A stretch of 64,000 nucleotides of DNA from an uncultured Lachnospiraceae bacterium (GCA_910588535.1 CAJUOO010000006.1:6515-70514), one strand, 5' to 3'; counted from the first letter of the stretch, positions 45,903-56,340 are shown. Notes: generated from the letters alone by a model not told the origin. Numbers and translations are program-made.

Positions 45903-47555
45903 ATGTTAAATTATAAGAAATATCAGAGAGTTCCGGTTGTATATATGCCGGAGAGAGAGTGGCCGAACAAGGAGATTAAAAAAGCACCTGTATGGTGCAG
46001 TGTAGATCTGAGGGATGGAAATCAAGCTTTGGTGGAACCCATGGTGGTGGAAGAAAAGATTGAGATGTTCTCCCTTCTGGTAAAGCTGGGCTTTAAGGAG
46101 ATTGAGGTTGGATTTCCCTCAGCATCCCAGATCGAATATGACTTTTTAAGACAATTGGTGGATCGGTCCTTAATACCAGATGATGTGACGGTTCAGGTTT
46201 TGGTACAGTGCAGGCAAGAACTGATTGAGAGAACGTTTGAAGCATTACAGGGAATTAAGAGAGCGATCGTTCATATCTATAATTCCACCTCCACTTTGCA
46301 GCGAGATGTTGTATTCCACATGAATAAGGAAGAGATCAAGCAGATCGCCATCTACGGCGCCGAGCTTGTAAAGAAACATACAGCAGAATTTGATGGAGAG
46401 ATTATACTGGAATATTCTCCTGAAAGCTTCACGGGCACAGAGTTAGAATATGCTTTGGAGGTCTGCAGCGCCGTTCAGGATATATGGCAACCGACACCTG
46501 ACAATAAGATTATCTTTAATCTTCCCTCTACTGTCGAGATGACAACACCAAATGTCTACGCAGATCAGATTGAATGGATGCACAAGCATTTTAAGAATAG
46601 GGACAGTATTATCTTAAGTGTGCATCCACATAATGACCGAGGTACAGGTGTGGCTTCTGCTGAGCTTTCCTTGTTGGCAGGTGCGGATCGTGTGGAGGGA
46701 ACACTGTTCGGAAATGGGGAGAGAACCGGCAATGTTGATATTGTCAATATTGCCTATAATATGTTCTCACAGGGAATCGATCCAGAACTGAATCTGGAAC
46801 ATGTCAATGAGATCATTGAGGTATATGAGCACTGCTGCAAGATACCAGTACACATTCGGCATCCATATGCTGGCAAATTAGTGTTTACCGCATTTTCTGG
46901 ATCTCATCAGGATGCGATCAACAAGGGTATGGCTGCGATGAAGGAGCGCGGGGACAGCATATGGGCCGTTCCATATCTCCCGATTGATCCGATTGATATT
47001 GGCAGAGAATACGAGCCAGTTGTGAGAATCAACAGCCAGTCTGGCAAGGGCGGTGTCGCATTTGTTATGGATACCTATTTTGGCTTTAAGCTGCCAAAGG
47101 GTATGCACAGAGAATTTGCCGACGTGATTCAGGCAATTGCGGAGCGACAGGGCGAGGTGGCTCCAGAACAGATTATGGACAATTTTAGAGAACAATATCT
47201 GGAAAAGAAACAGCCTTATCATTTCCTGAGATGTCGCTATACAGATATTAATGATAAGGATACACATGTGGTTCTTGAATTTGAAGATCATGGTGCTTTA
47301 GTGACAAACGAGGCAGAAGGAAACGGACCGATCGACGCGGTGAAAAATGCATTTGAAGCAAAGATTGGCAGAAATGTCAAGGTTTTGGACTATTCCGAAC
47401 ATGCATTGCAGTCTGGTTCTATGGCACAGGCGGCAGCATATATTCATCTGATGGATATAGATTCTGGAAAAGTAACTTATGGAGTAGGAATTAGTTCTAA
47501 TATCACACGTGCATCCATTCGAGCGCTCTTCTGTGCCGTCAACCGTCTGAGCTGA
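45903..47555 (+). CDS. leuA: 2-isopropylmalate synthase
   Basis: 550 residues, the long LeuA form. DLRDGNQAL near residue 35 and HPHNDRGTGVASAELSLLAG near 240 are the metal and catalytic motifs; the last about 130 residues are the LeuA allosteric domain for leucine feedback. It joins acetyl-CoA and 2-ketoisovalerate, first step of leucine synthesis. It stands alone, without leuB, leuC or leuD. ATG 45903 follows AGGAGG. Confidence 0.95.
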   Translation: MLNYKKYQRVPVVYMPEREWPNKEIKKAPVWCSVDLRDGNQALVEPMVVEEKIEMFSLLVKLGFKEIEVGFPSASQIEYDFLRQLVDRSLIPDDVTVQVLVQCRQELIERTFEALQGIKRAIVHIYNSTSTLQRDVVFHMNKEEIKQIAIYGAELVKKHTAEFDGEIILEYSPESFTGTELEYALEVCSAVQDIWQPTPDNKIIFNLPSTVEMTTPNVYADQIEWMHKHFKNRDSIILSVHPHNDRGTGVASAELSLLAGADRVEGTLFGNGERTGNVDIVNIAYNMFSQGIDPELNLEHVNEIIEVYEHCCKIPVHIRHPYAGKLVFTAFSGSHQDAINKGMAAMKERGDSIWAVPYLPIDPIDIGREYEPVVRINSQSGKGGVAFVMDTYFGFKLPKGMHREFADVIQAIAERQGEVAPEQIMDNFREQYLEKKQPYHFLRCRYTDINDKDTHVVLEFEDHGALVTNEAEGNGPIDAVKNAFEAKIGRNVKVLDYSEHALQSGSMAQAAAYIHLMDIDSGKVTYGVGISSNITRASIRALFCAVNRLS

Positions 47556-47653
47556 CACATGTCAAAAATATCTCTGTAAAGTGTAAGAACACAGATATGA
47601 CATGCAAAATGATAGAAACGATAATTGTAACTGGATAATAAATGGTATGGATA

Positions 47654-47697
47654 ATATCTCTTCCCATGGTGTATGATCTGGGAAGAGATATTTTGTT
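47654..47697 (+). terminator. Terminator after leuA
   Basis: AATATCTCTTCCC (47654-47666) pairs perfectly with GGGAAGAGATATT (47681-47693), followed by TTGTT. It ends only 24 nt before the next start, so it also lies in the 5-prime region of the regulator gene. Confidence 0.75.
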
Positions 47698-47720
47698 ACA
47701 CAGGAAAGAAGGGAGAGCCT

Positions 47721-49937
47721 ATGAAGCGTTTTTTTTCAAATCATATATTTATGCACAATAAGCTTTTAAAAAGCAGGCTGTTTATCAGAATGTTTCTCTC
47801 CTACTTGCTGATTATCTCTCTGTTTTTTTCTGTATATTCCATCTTCGCCACATTTCAGTATTATTCTGCTTATCAAGAGGATCTGAGAAGAAAGTACGAA
47901 CTCAAGGCAGATGCCATTGGAAACTCCATGGATTTCGAGCTTTTGAGCGCACAGCATATCGTGTCAAGCATAAACGGATCAGCGACGCTTCGCAATCTGT
48001 ACTCTGCGATTTTAGTGGAGGGAAAGGCAGTGAATTCCTATCTATTATATCAGGGACTTCAAGAACTGAAAAATATTAAGGCTTCCAGCAATAACTACAG
48101 AATCTATAATATTATCCTTCTGTTTAAAGATTATGACAGAGCCTACACAGCTTCCTCCGCGATCCATCTCAACCATGCCTACACTCTGGGACTTGAGCGT
48201 CCCTTTGTCAAACAGGGCAGAGTGAGTGATCTGCTGGACGCAAGCTCTGTCGGGGATATTATTTTTAACACGGAATATGTGATCTATGGAGATGAGTACT
48301 CCTATTCCACTTCAGCGATGGAGAAAGGTAGTATACTTGTGTTATTTAATAAAAAAAATCTGGAACAGAAAATAGAACAGATTGCAGAAATCTATACAGG
48401 CTACCGAATCTATCACGACAAAAATATGATTTTAGAAAAAGGAACGTTTACTGGTAACTGCTTTCGCGTGACGTCCAGTGTTCATCCTGAAATATATTAT
48501 GAGCTGTATGTGGATTTTACTAATTTTTCTATGGGCTTTAATGGTGCCTTAGTTATCACTCTCACGATAGGCTTTTTGGTCAGCGCAGCATTTGCCGTGC
48601 TTGCCTTTGTGCTCTCTCTGCGCTATTATTCTCCAATTGGGAATATCGAGAGGTTTATCGAGAGCGGTGAGCTGGAGGATGTGGAGCAGGAGGAGAGGGA
48701 GGATGAATTTGGCACAATTATCAAGGGAATCCAGAGCCTTCTGGGGGAAAACAACGGCTACAGGGAGAGAATGATCCATATTTCTCCATATGCAAAGCAG
48801 GGAATGTTACATGGAATTTTAAATGGAAATATGGAACAGGACAGGCTGCGTATTTTAATCGACGAGCAGTATATTGATCTTAAAAGAAGTTATTTCGCAC
48901 TTGCATTGACCAATGTCGTCTATCAGGGGACTGGAAAAACCAGCTCCTTAAAACAAAAGGATGCACTGATGCTGATCCAGTCTGTCTGTCAGGAGCACTC
49001 TTTTGCGGAGATGCAGATAGATTGTTATGTGAAGGACATAGGAAATGTCTTTCTGATCGTCAACAGTGATGAGATGATACCTCTTGAGAAAGTATTCTAT
49101 GATCTTCACAGGACAATCTGCCGGGAAATTGATGACGATAGTTGTCTGATCACCATAGGTGTAGGGCAGGTGGAGGATAATATAGAAAGGCTTAGCGAGG
49201 CGTGCCGCGACGCCATGCAGGCACTTGACGGCATGCTGACGGGCGGCAGAAACACTGTTTATTTTTATGAACCAGATAGAGAAAAGGATAAAAGAGAATA
49301 TTATTTTCCAAAAGATGCACAGGGAAGACTTTTAAAAGCATTTAAGGAAAATAATAGCAAGGACCTTCACGCATTTTTGGATGAATTATATGAGAAAAAC
49401 ACGAGGGATTATGACGAATCCCCTGACACTGTACGTCTTTTGCTGGATGAGCTTCATGTGTTGACCCTTCACGTACTCAAAAATATTAATGCATTTCAGA
49501 CAACAAGAATACAGATTGATAAAATCGATCAGGCAGCGACACTGGAGGAAATCTTCTCCTATTACCATGCAATCTATGAGACAGTTTGCAAGGAGCTTAC
49601 CTCACTTTTGATGCCCAAAAAAGATATTGAAAAACTGGACGGAGAAATTCTTGCGTGTATGGAAGAAAATTATAAAAACCCCGAACTTTCTCTTGCATTT
49701 CTCAGCGAGAGATTCGGGGTAAGCAATAAGTATATCTCCATGGTCTGCAAAAATCATCTCGGCAAAACCTACTTACAGTATGTTCAGGAGAAACGTATTC
49801 TGTATGCAGCCGAGCTTTTGCAAACCACAGAGAAATCCATTGAAGAAATTGCGGCAGAATGTGGCTACAGTAATGTATTAACTTTCCGCCGAAATTTTAA
49901 ATCCATTATGAATGTAAATCCCGGAGACTACAGATAA
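47721..49937 (+). CDS. Membrane-anchored AraC-family regulator
   Basis: 738 residues from ATG 47721 (GGGAG upstream). Two membrane segments (about 20-45 and 275-300) enclose an extracellular sensor region. A cytosolic middle part follows, and a C-terminal AraC double helix-turn-helix domain (LSLAFLSERFGVSNKYISMV; SIEEIAAECGYSNVLTFRRN). Regulators of this build sit beside LplB/LplC-type sugar importers and respond to an outside ligand. The likely target is the divergent ABC operon starting at 45484, on the other side of leuA. Confidence 0.88.
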   Translation: MKRFFSNHIFMHNKLLKSRLFIRMFLSYLLIISLFFSVYSIFATFQYYSAYQEDLRRKYELKADAIGNSMDFELLSAQHIVSSINGSATLRNLYSAILVEGKAVNSYLLYQGLQELKNIKASSNNYRIYNIILLFKDYDRAYTASSAIHLNHAYTLGLERPFVKQGRVSDLLDASSVGDIIFNTEYVIYGDEYSYSTSAMEKGSILVLFNKKNLEQKIEQIAEIYTGYRIYHDKNMILEKGTFTGNCFRVTSSVHPEIYYELYVDFTNFSMGFNGALVITLTIGFLVSAAFAVLAFVLSLRYYSPIGNIERFIESGELEDVEQEEREDEFGTIIKGIQSLLGENNGYRERMIHISPYAKQGMLHGILNGNMEQDRLRILIDEQYIDLKRSYFALALTNVVYQGTGKTSSLKQKDALMLIQSVCQEHSFAEMQIDCYVKDIGNVFLIVNSDEMIPLEKVFYDLHRTICREIDDDSCLITIGVGQVEDNIERLSEACRDAMQALDGMLTGGRNTVYFYEPDREKDKREYYFPKDAQGRLLKAFKENNSKDLHAFLDELYEKNTRDYDESPDTVRLLLDELHVLTLHVLKNINAFQTTRIQIDKIDQAATLEEIFSYYHAIYETVCKELTSLLMPKKDIEKLDGEILACMEENYKNPELSLAFLSERFGVSNKYISMVCKNHLGKTYLQYVQEKRILYAAELLQTTEKSIEEIAAECGYSNVLTFRRNFKSIMNVNPGDYR

Positions 49938-49950
49938 AAATAGCGCATAT

Positions 49951-50886
49951 CTATTCTCTCTCCCTCTGCCAGAAATTTTTATTGCTGGTAAAATACATCA
50001 ACATCTGCTCCGGCATTCTGTCATAATGACTGCCCAACAGATAACCTGTATACTTTGCTATACTGCTTATCAGCAGAGATGGTAGCAGATACCATCTTCT
50101 CGTCTTTATAAGATATACCGCCGTCTTTTTTACCATGCGAGCACCTTCTGTCTCAGATGATATATTAGCAAAAATCTTCGGATTCTGTTTTTGTGACACA
50201 GCAAGATCAAAAGTTCTGCGAAGCTGCTGCATGCCAGTATAATTGTGGGAGTGATACACCCTCGCATCTGCCGCATAATACACTGCTTTTCCAGAATCTA
50301 AAGTTTTTTTTGCAAATATCATATCTTCATTGAAGATAGCCCTTCTCGGAAAACCGCCAAGCATCAGATAATCCGTCTTTCTGTAGATAGCACAGACATC
50401 GGAGCAGAAAAAAGCCTTGATGCCAAGAGTCTCAATATCCTTTTTTATCTTTTTCCTGCTCTCCTTCGGATAGTTATAGTTTCTGATGTAGGCATCCACT
50501 GGATTGCTGCCCGGACTGGGAAGCTGTCTTGCATATGCCACCGCAACCTGCGTATCCTCCATTGCATGATATAGCCTACTAAGCAATCTTTCATCCGCTG
50601 GAACTGCATCCTGTGTCATAAATATCATATATGGTGCTGTGGAAAGCTCTGCTCCCATACATCTTGTGCCACCATGATCAAATTCATGCTCCCTCACGTG
50701 ATGGACTTCTGCCTCTGGTATACCTTTGATCCATTCTCTGCGCCAATGCATTTTCCCTGTATTCAGCAGAATAATACGGGAAGGTGGCAGCGTCTGACTG
50801 TGAAGCCCCATCAGAAGATACCTGAATTTCTTATCTGGTTTATATACGGTTATAATTACATCAATCTCTGGCAACTTATGCCTCAT
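49951..50886 (-). CDS. GT2 glycosyltransferase, rhamnosyltransferase-like
   Basis: 311 residues. DVIITVYKPDKKFRYLL begins the GT2 fold, and the HEFDHGGTRCMGAE stretch is typical of rhamnosyltransferases. A short hydrophobic segment lies near the C-terminus. It overlaps the end of glmM by 11 bp, so the two are coupled. It may add rhamnose made by the operon at 34019-40362. It converges on the AraC gene with a 13-bp gap and no visible terminator. Confidence 0.82.
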   Translation of the reverse strand: MRHKLPEIDVIITVYKPDKKFRYLLMGLHSQTLPPSRIILLNTGKMHWRREWIKGIPEAEVHHVREHEFDHGGTRCMGAELSTAPYMIFMTQDAVPADERLLSRLYHAMEDTQVAVAYARQLPSPGSNPVDAYIRNYNYPKESRKKIKKDIETLGIKAFFCSDVCAIYRKTDYLMLGGFPRRAIFNEDMIFAKKTLDSGKAVYYAADARVYHSHNYTGMQQLRRTFDLAVSQKQNPKIFANISSETEGARMVKKTAVYLIKTRRWYLLPSLLISSIAKYTGYLLGSHYDRMPEQMLMYFTSNKNFWQRERE

Positions 50887-52219
50887 ATCCTTTTTCCTTT
50901 ATTTTATCTATTACTATCGCAACACCCTTCTGCGCCAGCTCCTCGCTTCTCGCCTCTGCCATCACACGGATCAAAGGCTCTGTCCCACTCGCGCGAAACA
51001 ACATTCTGCCCTCCGTCCCAAGATATTCCTCCGCCTTTGCCACTGCATCCTTAATATCAGAATCATTCAGCACCGTGTCCTTATCCTTAACCCTGATATT
51101 CTGCAAAAGCTTAGGGAAGATTGTAACTGGCTCCGCAAGCTTACTTAATGTGGACTTCTGCTCCAGCATTGCCTCCATGATCTTCAATGAAGTTAAAATG
51201 CCATCTCCCGTCACTGCATGCTTACTAAATATAATATGCCCAGATTCTTCTCCTCCTAATCCATAACCGTTTGCCCGCATATTCTCACCTACATATTTAT
51301 CACCAACCGCAGTTGTCTCATAGCGGATTCCTTCTTGTTCAAATGCCTCATAGAGTCCCATATTGGACATCACTGTTGTCACCACTGTGTCATAGGGAAG
51401 CTGTCCTTGGCTCTTCATATAACTGCCACATACATACATAATCACATCCCCGTCTATAATCCTGCCGTTTTCATCCACAGCAAGACAGCGATCTGCATCC
51501 CCGTCATAGGCAAAGCCCACATCCAGACCGTGTTCCTTCACAAAAGCCTGCAGTCTGCCAATATGTGTTGAGCCACAATCTGTATTAATATTTATGCCAT
51601 CTGGGTTATTGTTGATCACATAAGTTCTAGCTCCCAGAGCATCAAAAACATTCTTTGCAATCGCTGACGCACTGCCATTTGCACAGTCCAATCCCACCTT
51701 TTTATCCTTAAAAGAGCGCGTGGCAACAGCGATCAGGTATCCAATATAACGATTTCTTCCCGCCGCATAATCGGTTGTTCTTCCGATATTCTCCCCGACA
51801 GCAAATGGTATCTCCTCCATTTTGCCATCAATGTAGTCCTCAATAAGCCCCTCCACTTCAGGCTCCAACTTCTGTCCCTCACCATTCAGCACCTTAATTC
51901 CATTATCATAAAATGGATTATGACTTGCCGAGATCATAATGCCACAATCAAATTCATCACTTCTTATCACATAGGATACACTGGGTGTCGTTGTCACATG
52001 AAGCAAATACACATCCGCACCGGAGGCCGTCAAGCCTGCCACCAGAGAGTACTCAAACATATAACTGCTTCTTCTGGTATCCTTGCCAATAACAACCTTC
52101 GCCTTATGCTCCTTTCCATAGTACCATCCCAAAAACCTTCCTACCTTGTAGGCATGTTCTACGGTTAATTCCTTATTCGCCTCTCCGCGAAATCCGTCTG
52201 TTCCAAAATATTTTCCCAT
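50876..52219 (-). CDS. glmM: Phosphoglucosamine mutase
   Basis: 447 residues from ATG 52219 (ATGAGGAAT upstream; the frame is open further but without support). KYFGTDGFRG at the start, phosphoserine site ISASHNP (Ser99), metal loop DGDADR and late RASGTEPLIRV identify GlmM, which converts GlcN-6-P to GlcN-1-P for peptidoglycan. It connects with the GlcN-6-P made by the nan/nag genes. Confidence 0.95.
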   Translation of the reverse strand: MGKYFGTDGFRGEANKELTVEHAYKVGRFLGWYYGKEHKAKVVIGKDTRRSSYMFEYSLVAGLTASGADVYLLHVTTTPSVSYVIRSDEFDCGIMISASHNPFYDNGIKVLNGEGQKLEPEVEGLIEDYIDGKMEEIPFAVGENIGRTTDYAAGRNRYIGYLIAVATRSFKDKKVGLDCANGSASAIAKNVFDALGARTYVINNNPDGININTDCGSTHIGRLQAFVKEHGLDVGFAYDGDADRCLAVDENGRIIDGDVIMYVCGSYMKSQGQLPYDTVVTTVMSNMGLYEAFEQEGIRYETTAVGDKYVGENMRANGYGLGGEESGHIIFSKHAVTGDGILTSLKIMEAMLEQKSTLSKLAEPVTIFPKLLQNIRVKDKDTVLNDSDIKDAVAKAEEYLGTEGRMLFRASGTEPLIRVMAEARSEELAQKGVAIVIDKIKEKGYEA

Positions 52220-52370
52220 ATTATTCCTCATTTCTGCGCTATTTTTTGTATATAACATCTCTGTGTCATACAGCGCACTGACACAAATTGCTGTGCAAAA
52301 AATTACTATATTATATGTACACCTGCCAGCTTTGTTATATAGTCTTCGAGTGCCCGTGCACACAACGAAA

Positions 52371-52399
52371 TAGGGGCAAATTCTTTTGCCCCTAGACTA
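52371..52399 (-). terminator. Terminator after HPr
   Basis: TAGGGGCAAA (52371-52380) and TTTGCCCCTA (52385-52394) form a perfect 10-bp stem 14 nt after the ptsH stop; the minus-strand tail is TTTCG. Confidence 0.75.
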
Positions 52400-52407
52400 T
52401 CATCTAA

Positions 52408-52671
52408 TTATTCACCCAAGCCACCCTGTACACAAGTAATCAACGCTGCCAGTGCTTCCTTCTCATCCTCACCCTCGCAGGTAAATTCAATCTCATCCCC
52501 ACATTTCACACATGCTCCCAGCACACTCAGCACACTCTTGGCATTAGCCGTGTTATCCCTAAAGCTAAAGGTTATCACTGATTTAAACCTCATCGCTTCT
52601 TTACACAAAATTCCTGCTGGTCTTAGATGGAGACCCGTAGGGTTTTTGATTGTTACTTTTTCCTTTACCAT
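52408..52671 (-). CDS. ptsH: Phosphocarrier protein HPr
   Basis: 87 residues from ATG 52671; an upstream ATG (52686) overlaps the GGAGG ribosome site and is rejected. The phosphorylated His15 lies in PTGLHLRPAG. Ser46 in AKSVLSV is the HPr-kinase site used for carbon catabolite control in Firmicutes. The gene stands alone, without ptsI. Two unusual cysteines occur in GACVKCGDE. Confidence 0.92.
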   Translation of the reverse strand: MVKEKVTIKNPTGLHLRPAGILCKEAMRFKSVITFSFRDNTANAKSVLSVLGACVKCGDEIEFTCEGEDEKEALAALITCVQGGLGE

Positions 52672-52834
52672 TGCACATTCCTCCAAATATATTTTATACT
52701 AAACCATATGTATAAGTTTTTGCTTTCAGCTACTGATTACCAGACTAAGCCTTCCACCCCTATACATGGTATTATAGCATTATCCGCAAAAATACACAAG
52801 CAAAACCAGAGAACATGCTTTATGGATTTGAGCG

Positions 52835-54361
52835 TTATGTACTTAGAGGTTCTGTTGTTTCTGATCCCTGTGGTGTCTCGGATTCTACTTCTGAACTTGA
52901 TTCTTCTGGCACCTCTTCCTTTGTCTCTGATTCTCCGGGATCTGGCACAGGCTTCACCATAACTGGAATTGTCGGCTCCACTGACTCTGTCTCCGGCTGG
53001 TTATGTCCCGTCTCTGTTTCTGGCTCAATATCTCCTCCCACATGAGTGCCACCATTATTCACCTCCACAGCATCCGTGGAGGATTCCTCCGCGGAGGAGG
53101 ACTCCTCTTGTTCAGGATATGTCAATATCACAGTGATACGTGCCTGACGAATCAAAGCGACATTCTCAGGAACAGAAACTTCTATCTCAAACACATGGAC
53201 ACCGGCATCTCTGCCGCCAAGATCAATTGTCGGATTTAACATTCTAGCGTTTACTAACGCCAGATCAGCAGGAAGTCCCTCCAGCTCAACCATAGCATCT
53301 GGTGTCACCTCATAACTAATCTCCATCGTATCAGGAGGATTCAGCACCGTTAAGACATCTGTGGAAATGTGAACACTCTTTCTCTCCAGCTTCTCCACCT
53401 TTAGGACTACTGTGATATACCTCTCCTCCTCATAAAGCAGTTCTGTCCCCTCTGGAAGATATGGAAGAATATCAATAATCCCCTCCTTATTTCCAGTAAG
53501 GCCTGTCAGATCTAACGCCTCCTCTGATGATGGAATCGCAATCTGAGAAACTCCTGCCATCACATCCCTTGTCCCCTTCACCGACACACTGTTGCGGGAC
53601 AGCTCCATGCCAGTATAGCGATAACCATCCGCAACCTGACCATCTGCTTTTAGATGAATTGGCACTGACTGATACCTTAAAATATCCGCTCCAGCAAGAA
53701 GTGAGACTGCACTGATTGTGATATGTTCATTCTCGGCATAATCGATCACCTTACCATTGCCATCTATCAAAATAAGGGGCACACTCTTTCTCTTTACATC
53801 CGTCGACATCCCGTCGACATCCACTTGAACTATCACACGATGAATCTGCTCCATCACAGATTCTGGAGCCTTGATGTTGACCACATTAGGTGATACCTCC
53901 GTATCTCCAACAAGATAGCCATCTGCTGGAACTCCCGTCGTTTCAATCTCAACGGGGAAACGTTGAGATCGAATTGGCTCCACCACAATCTTCATGCTCT
54001 CTGTGATTTTATTCTGCAAAACGACTCCCTCAGGAAGAGACACAATATTGATCGGCACAGCTCCCACAGAAGAAACCTCACTGAAATCTACTGTTGCCTT
54101 AATCTCTCCCCGATCTAGCTTATCAACCTTTGAGCGGGGTCCCTTCACCACAATTGAGGCCGTCCTATTCTCTTTAATTGTATATACCTGACCCTCTCCC
54201 TGCCCGGTAATTGCATCCTCATTCAAAATTGTGATCTCCACAGAACGAATTGTCTTAATTATATCTGGATCATTAATATTAACTACAACCAGCCACAAGA
54301 TGAAGGCGAACACAACCGACATAATTTTTAATAACAAATTATGAGTGATTAATTTTTTCAT
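52835..54361 (-). CDS. cdaR: YbbR-domain regulator of the diadenylate cyclase
   Basis: 508 residues from ATG 54361, overlapping the cdaA end by 23 bp. One membrane helix at the N-terminus (VVFAFILWLVVVNINDPD) is followed by four YbbR beta domains and a long Glu/Ser/Thr/Pro-rich outer tail from about 425. CdaR proteins sit outside the membrane and tune CdaA. The tail may span the wall. Confidence 0.92.
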   Translation of the reverse strand: MKKLITHNLLLKIMSVVFAFILWLVVVNINDPDIIKTIRSVEITILNEDAITGQGEGQVYTIKENRTASIVVKGPRSKVDKLDRGEIKATVDFSEVSSVGAVPINIVSLPEGVVLQNKITESMKIVVEPIRSQRFPVEIETTGVPADGYLVGDTEVSPNVVNIKAPESVMEQIHRVIVQVDVDGMSTDVKRKSVPLILIDGNGKVIDYAENEHITISAVSLLAGADILRYQSVPIHLKADGQVADGYRYTGMELSRNSVSVKGTRDVMAGVSQIAIPSSEEALDLTGLTGNKEGIIDILPYLPEGTELLYEEERYITVVLKVEKLERKSVHISTDVLTVLNPPDTMEISYEVTPDAMVELEGLPADLALVNARMLNPTIDLGGRDAGVHVFEIEVSVPENVALIRQARITVILTYPEQEESSSAEESSTDAVEVNNGGTHVGGDIEPETETGHNQPETESVEPTIPVMVKPVPDPGESETKEEVPEESSSEVESETPQGSETTEPLST

Positions 54362-55232
54362 TCTTTCGCCTTCCCTTCCAGAGTCTGAACCGTTTCGCAT
54401 CAATGGTCTTATTCTGAAGCATCACCAGCTTATTTCTTAAGTTCTCACTGTCCAGATTTCTTAATAGTCTTCCGCCAAATGCAATCGTCACCTTTCCTGT
54501 CTCCTCTGACACGATAATGGTCATGGAATCTGTCACCTCGCTGATGCCAAGCCCAGCTCTATGCCTTGTACCCAGATCTTTACTGATCTCCATATTATCT
54601 GAAAGTGGAAGATAACAGGTTGCCGACACTATTCGATCCCCTCTTATAATAATAGCCCCATCATGCAAAGGAGTGTTATGTTCAAATATATTAATAAGTA
54701 ACTGGCTGCTTATCAAGGAATCCAAAAAAATTCCTGTATTCTCATATTCTGTGAGAGGCACATCCTGTTCAATCACTATCAGGGCACCTGTCTTGGTCTT
54801 TGCAAGCGCAAAGGACGCAGTGACGAGTTCCTGCACTGTCTTGTCACTAAACCTTTCTTTCGTTCCTTTAGCATCATCAAATGGTATCACACCTGTAATA
54901 AAATTCTTGCGCCCAAGCTGTTCCAACGCCTTGCGCAACTCAGGCTGGAATATAATAATAATCGCCGTCACACCAAGCCCCAGCGTCCTCTCCGCCAGCC
55001 ATATAATCGTGCTCATCTGAAACAGCATAGCAAGCAGTATAAAACCAAGCAATACCGCAATACCCTTAACTAAAATCCAAGCGCGGGTATTCTTGATCCA
55101 TACCATAACCTGATACAGCAGAAAAGAAATAATCACGATTTCCACAATATCTGTATATTTAATGCTTGGAAGACGTGACATTTTCGCAAGCCACTCTGAT
55201 ATTGTCTCCCACAATGTTTCCATCTGATTCAC
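54339..55232 (-). CDS. cdaA: Diadenylate cyclase
   Basis: 297 residues. Three N-terminal membrane segments are followed by a DAC domain with LHDGAIII near residue 190 and GTRHRAGLGISE near 220, the active-site motifs that make cyclic di-AMP from two ATP. GTG at 55232 or ATG at 55223 may be the start; the ribosome site GGAAGGGAA fits either. Confidence 0.95.
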   Translation of the reverse strand: MNQMETLWETISEWLAKMSRLPSIKYTDIVEIVIISFLLYQVMVWIKNTRAWILVKGIAVLLGFILLAMLFQMSTIIWLAERTLGLGVTAIIIIFQPELRKALEQLGRKNFITGVIPFDDAKGTKERFSDKTVQELVTASFALAKTKTGALIVIEQDVPLTEYENTGIFLDSLISSQLLINIFEHNTPLHDGAIIIRGDRIVSATCYLPLSDNMEISKDLGTRHRAGLGISEVTDSMTIIVSEETGKVTIAFGGRLLRNLDSENLRNKLVMLQNKTIDAKRFRLWKGRRKNEKINHS

Positions 55233-55389
55233 TTCCCTTCCATTTCCTAAAGTTTTCCATTCTCCACTGCACAGCTCGTGTGCTGACTACTTCTAAATCG
55301 GACTATAAATACAAAATTACTTCCCAACCTGCCCAACACAGCAGCTAGAAATTTTAGAAAGTAACATATCAAATTGACAGGTAGTCCGT

Positions 55390-56337
55390 TCACGAGGACT
55401 GGCGCTTTGTTCTCTGTGCATTAATTCTCTTCACATTGACATGAGGTGTACTGACACTCATCTTCGGCACCGCCTTGACATAATATACATAGTCGTCATC
55501 TTCAAAAGAAACTCGCTCTGTCCGTGAGTAGTCCACGGCAAATATACAAAACTGCAGAGCCAACATAATCAAAGCTGCCACAATATTTCCAACAATCATA
55601 CCTGCTATGGATGCTGACAGATCCAAGCTAAATTCTCCCACAAGAAGAATCACCATATTGACCACCATCCCCGTACCGATGGCGATCGGCCAAGCATAAT
55701 CAATGGATAAGCTTTTTATCAAAAAGACAATCACCGTTGTCACAATAAATGCAATCGCTGTAAGCATCATCAGTCTATTCTGAAGCATGCCATCAATAAT
55801 CATCGTCAAATTCTGCAGCAAAGTCTCTGTGGTAGAATTACTGAGAGCAGGCGAGTTCGCCTTGGCGTACTCCAAAAAATAATATACAATCACACCCATT
55901 CCTGCTGGCACTGCCGCCGAGATCCCCCCAGTAAGCCCCGCAAGCAAGGGCACCAGATATGGCAACTTCAACCAAAATAAAATAGGAGTGAGAATTAAAA
56001 TATATCCAATGGAAGAATCAAACCTTATATATAGAAGAAACATCAACAAAAATAAAACAAACGCCACTCCTGCAAGCTCCAGTGACACCGTATATAGATG
56101 TGCAAGGATAAACACACCACACAACAACGCCATACCACCAATCGGTAGAATTGAGCACAACAGCGATGCCACCAGAACAACAGCCAGACCTTTCAGCTTC
56201 TCCATATAGCCTATATTCGAGTTGATCAACATCAATGCAATGAGCGCTCCAAAAAACTTTAGTACAGCAATCACATAAATGTCAAATTTCCCATAAAATC
56301 TCTTAAGTTGTTCTTTTATTACAAGTATAGTTGCCAT
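55390..56337 (-). CDS. Polytopic membrane protein upstream of cdaA, function unknown
   Basis: 315 residues with about eight membrane segments and a basic Arg/Lys-rich cytosolic tail (NVKRINAQRTKRQSS). I recognise no enzyme motif. It begins 3 nt after the gene at 56341 and precedes cdaA by 157 nt on the same strand, so it probably belongs to the c-di-AMP operon. It could be a partner or target of CdaA, for example in wall or osmotic control; this is inference. Confidence 0.75.
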   Translation of the reverse strand: MATILVIKEQLKRFYGKFDIYVIAVLKFFGALIALMLINSNIGYMEKLKGLAVVLVASLLCSILPIGGMALLCGVFILAHLYTVSLELAGVAFVLFLLMFLLYIRFDSSIGYILILTPILFWLKLPYLVPLLAGLTGGISAAVPAGMGVIVYYFLEYAKANSPALSNSTTETLLQNLTMIIDGMLQNRLMMLTAIAFIVTTVIVFLIKSLSIDYAWPIAIGTGMVVNMVILLVGEFSLDLSASIAGMIVGNIVAALIMLALQFCIFAVDYSRTERVSFEDDDYVYYVKAVPKMSVSTPHVNVKRINAQRTKRQSS

Positions 56338-56340
56338 ATT

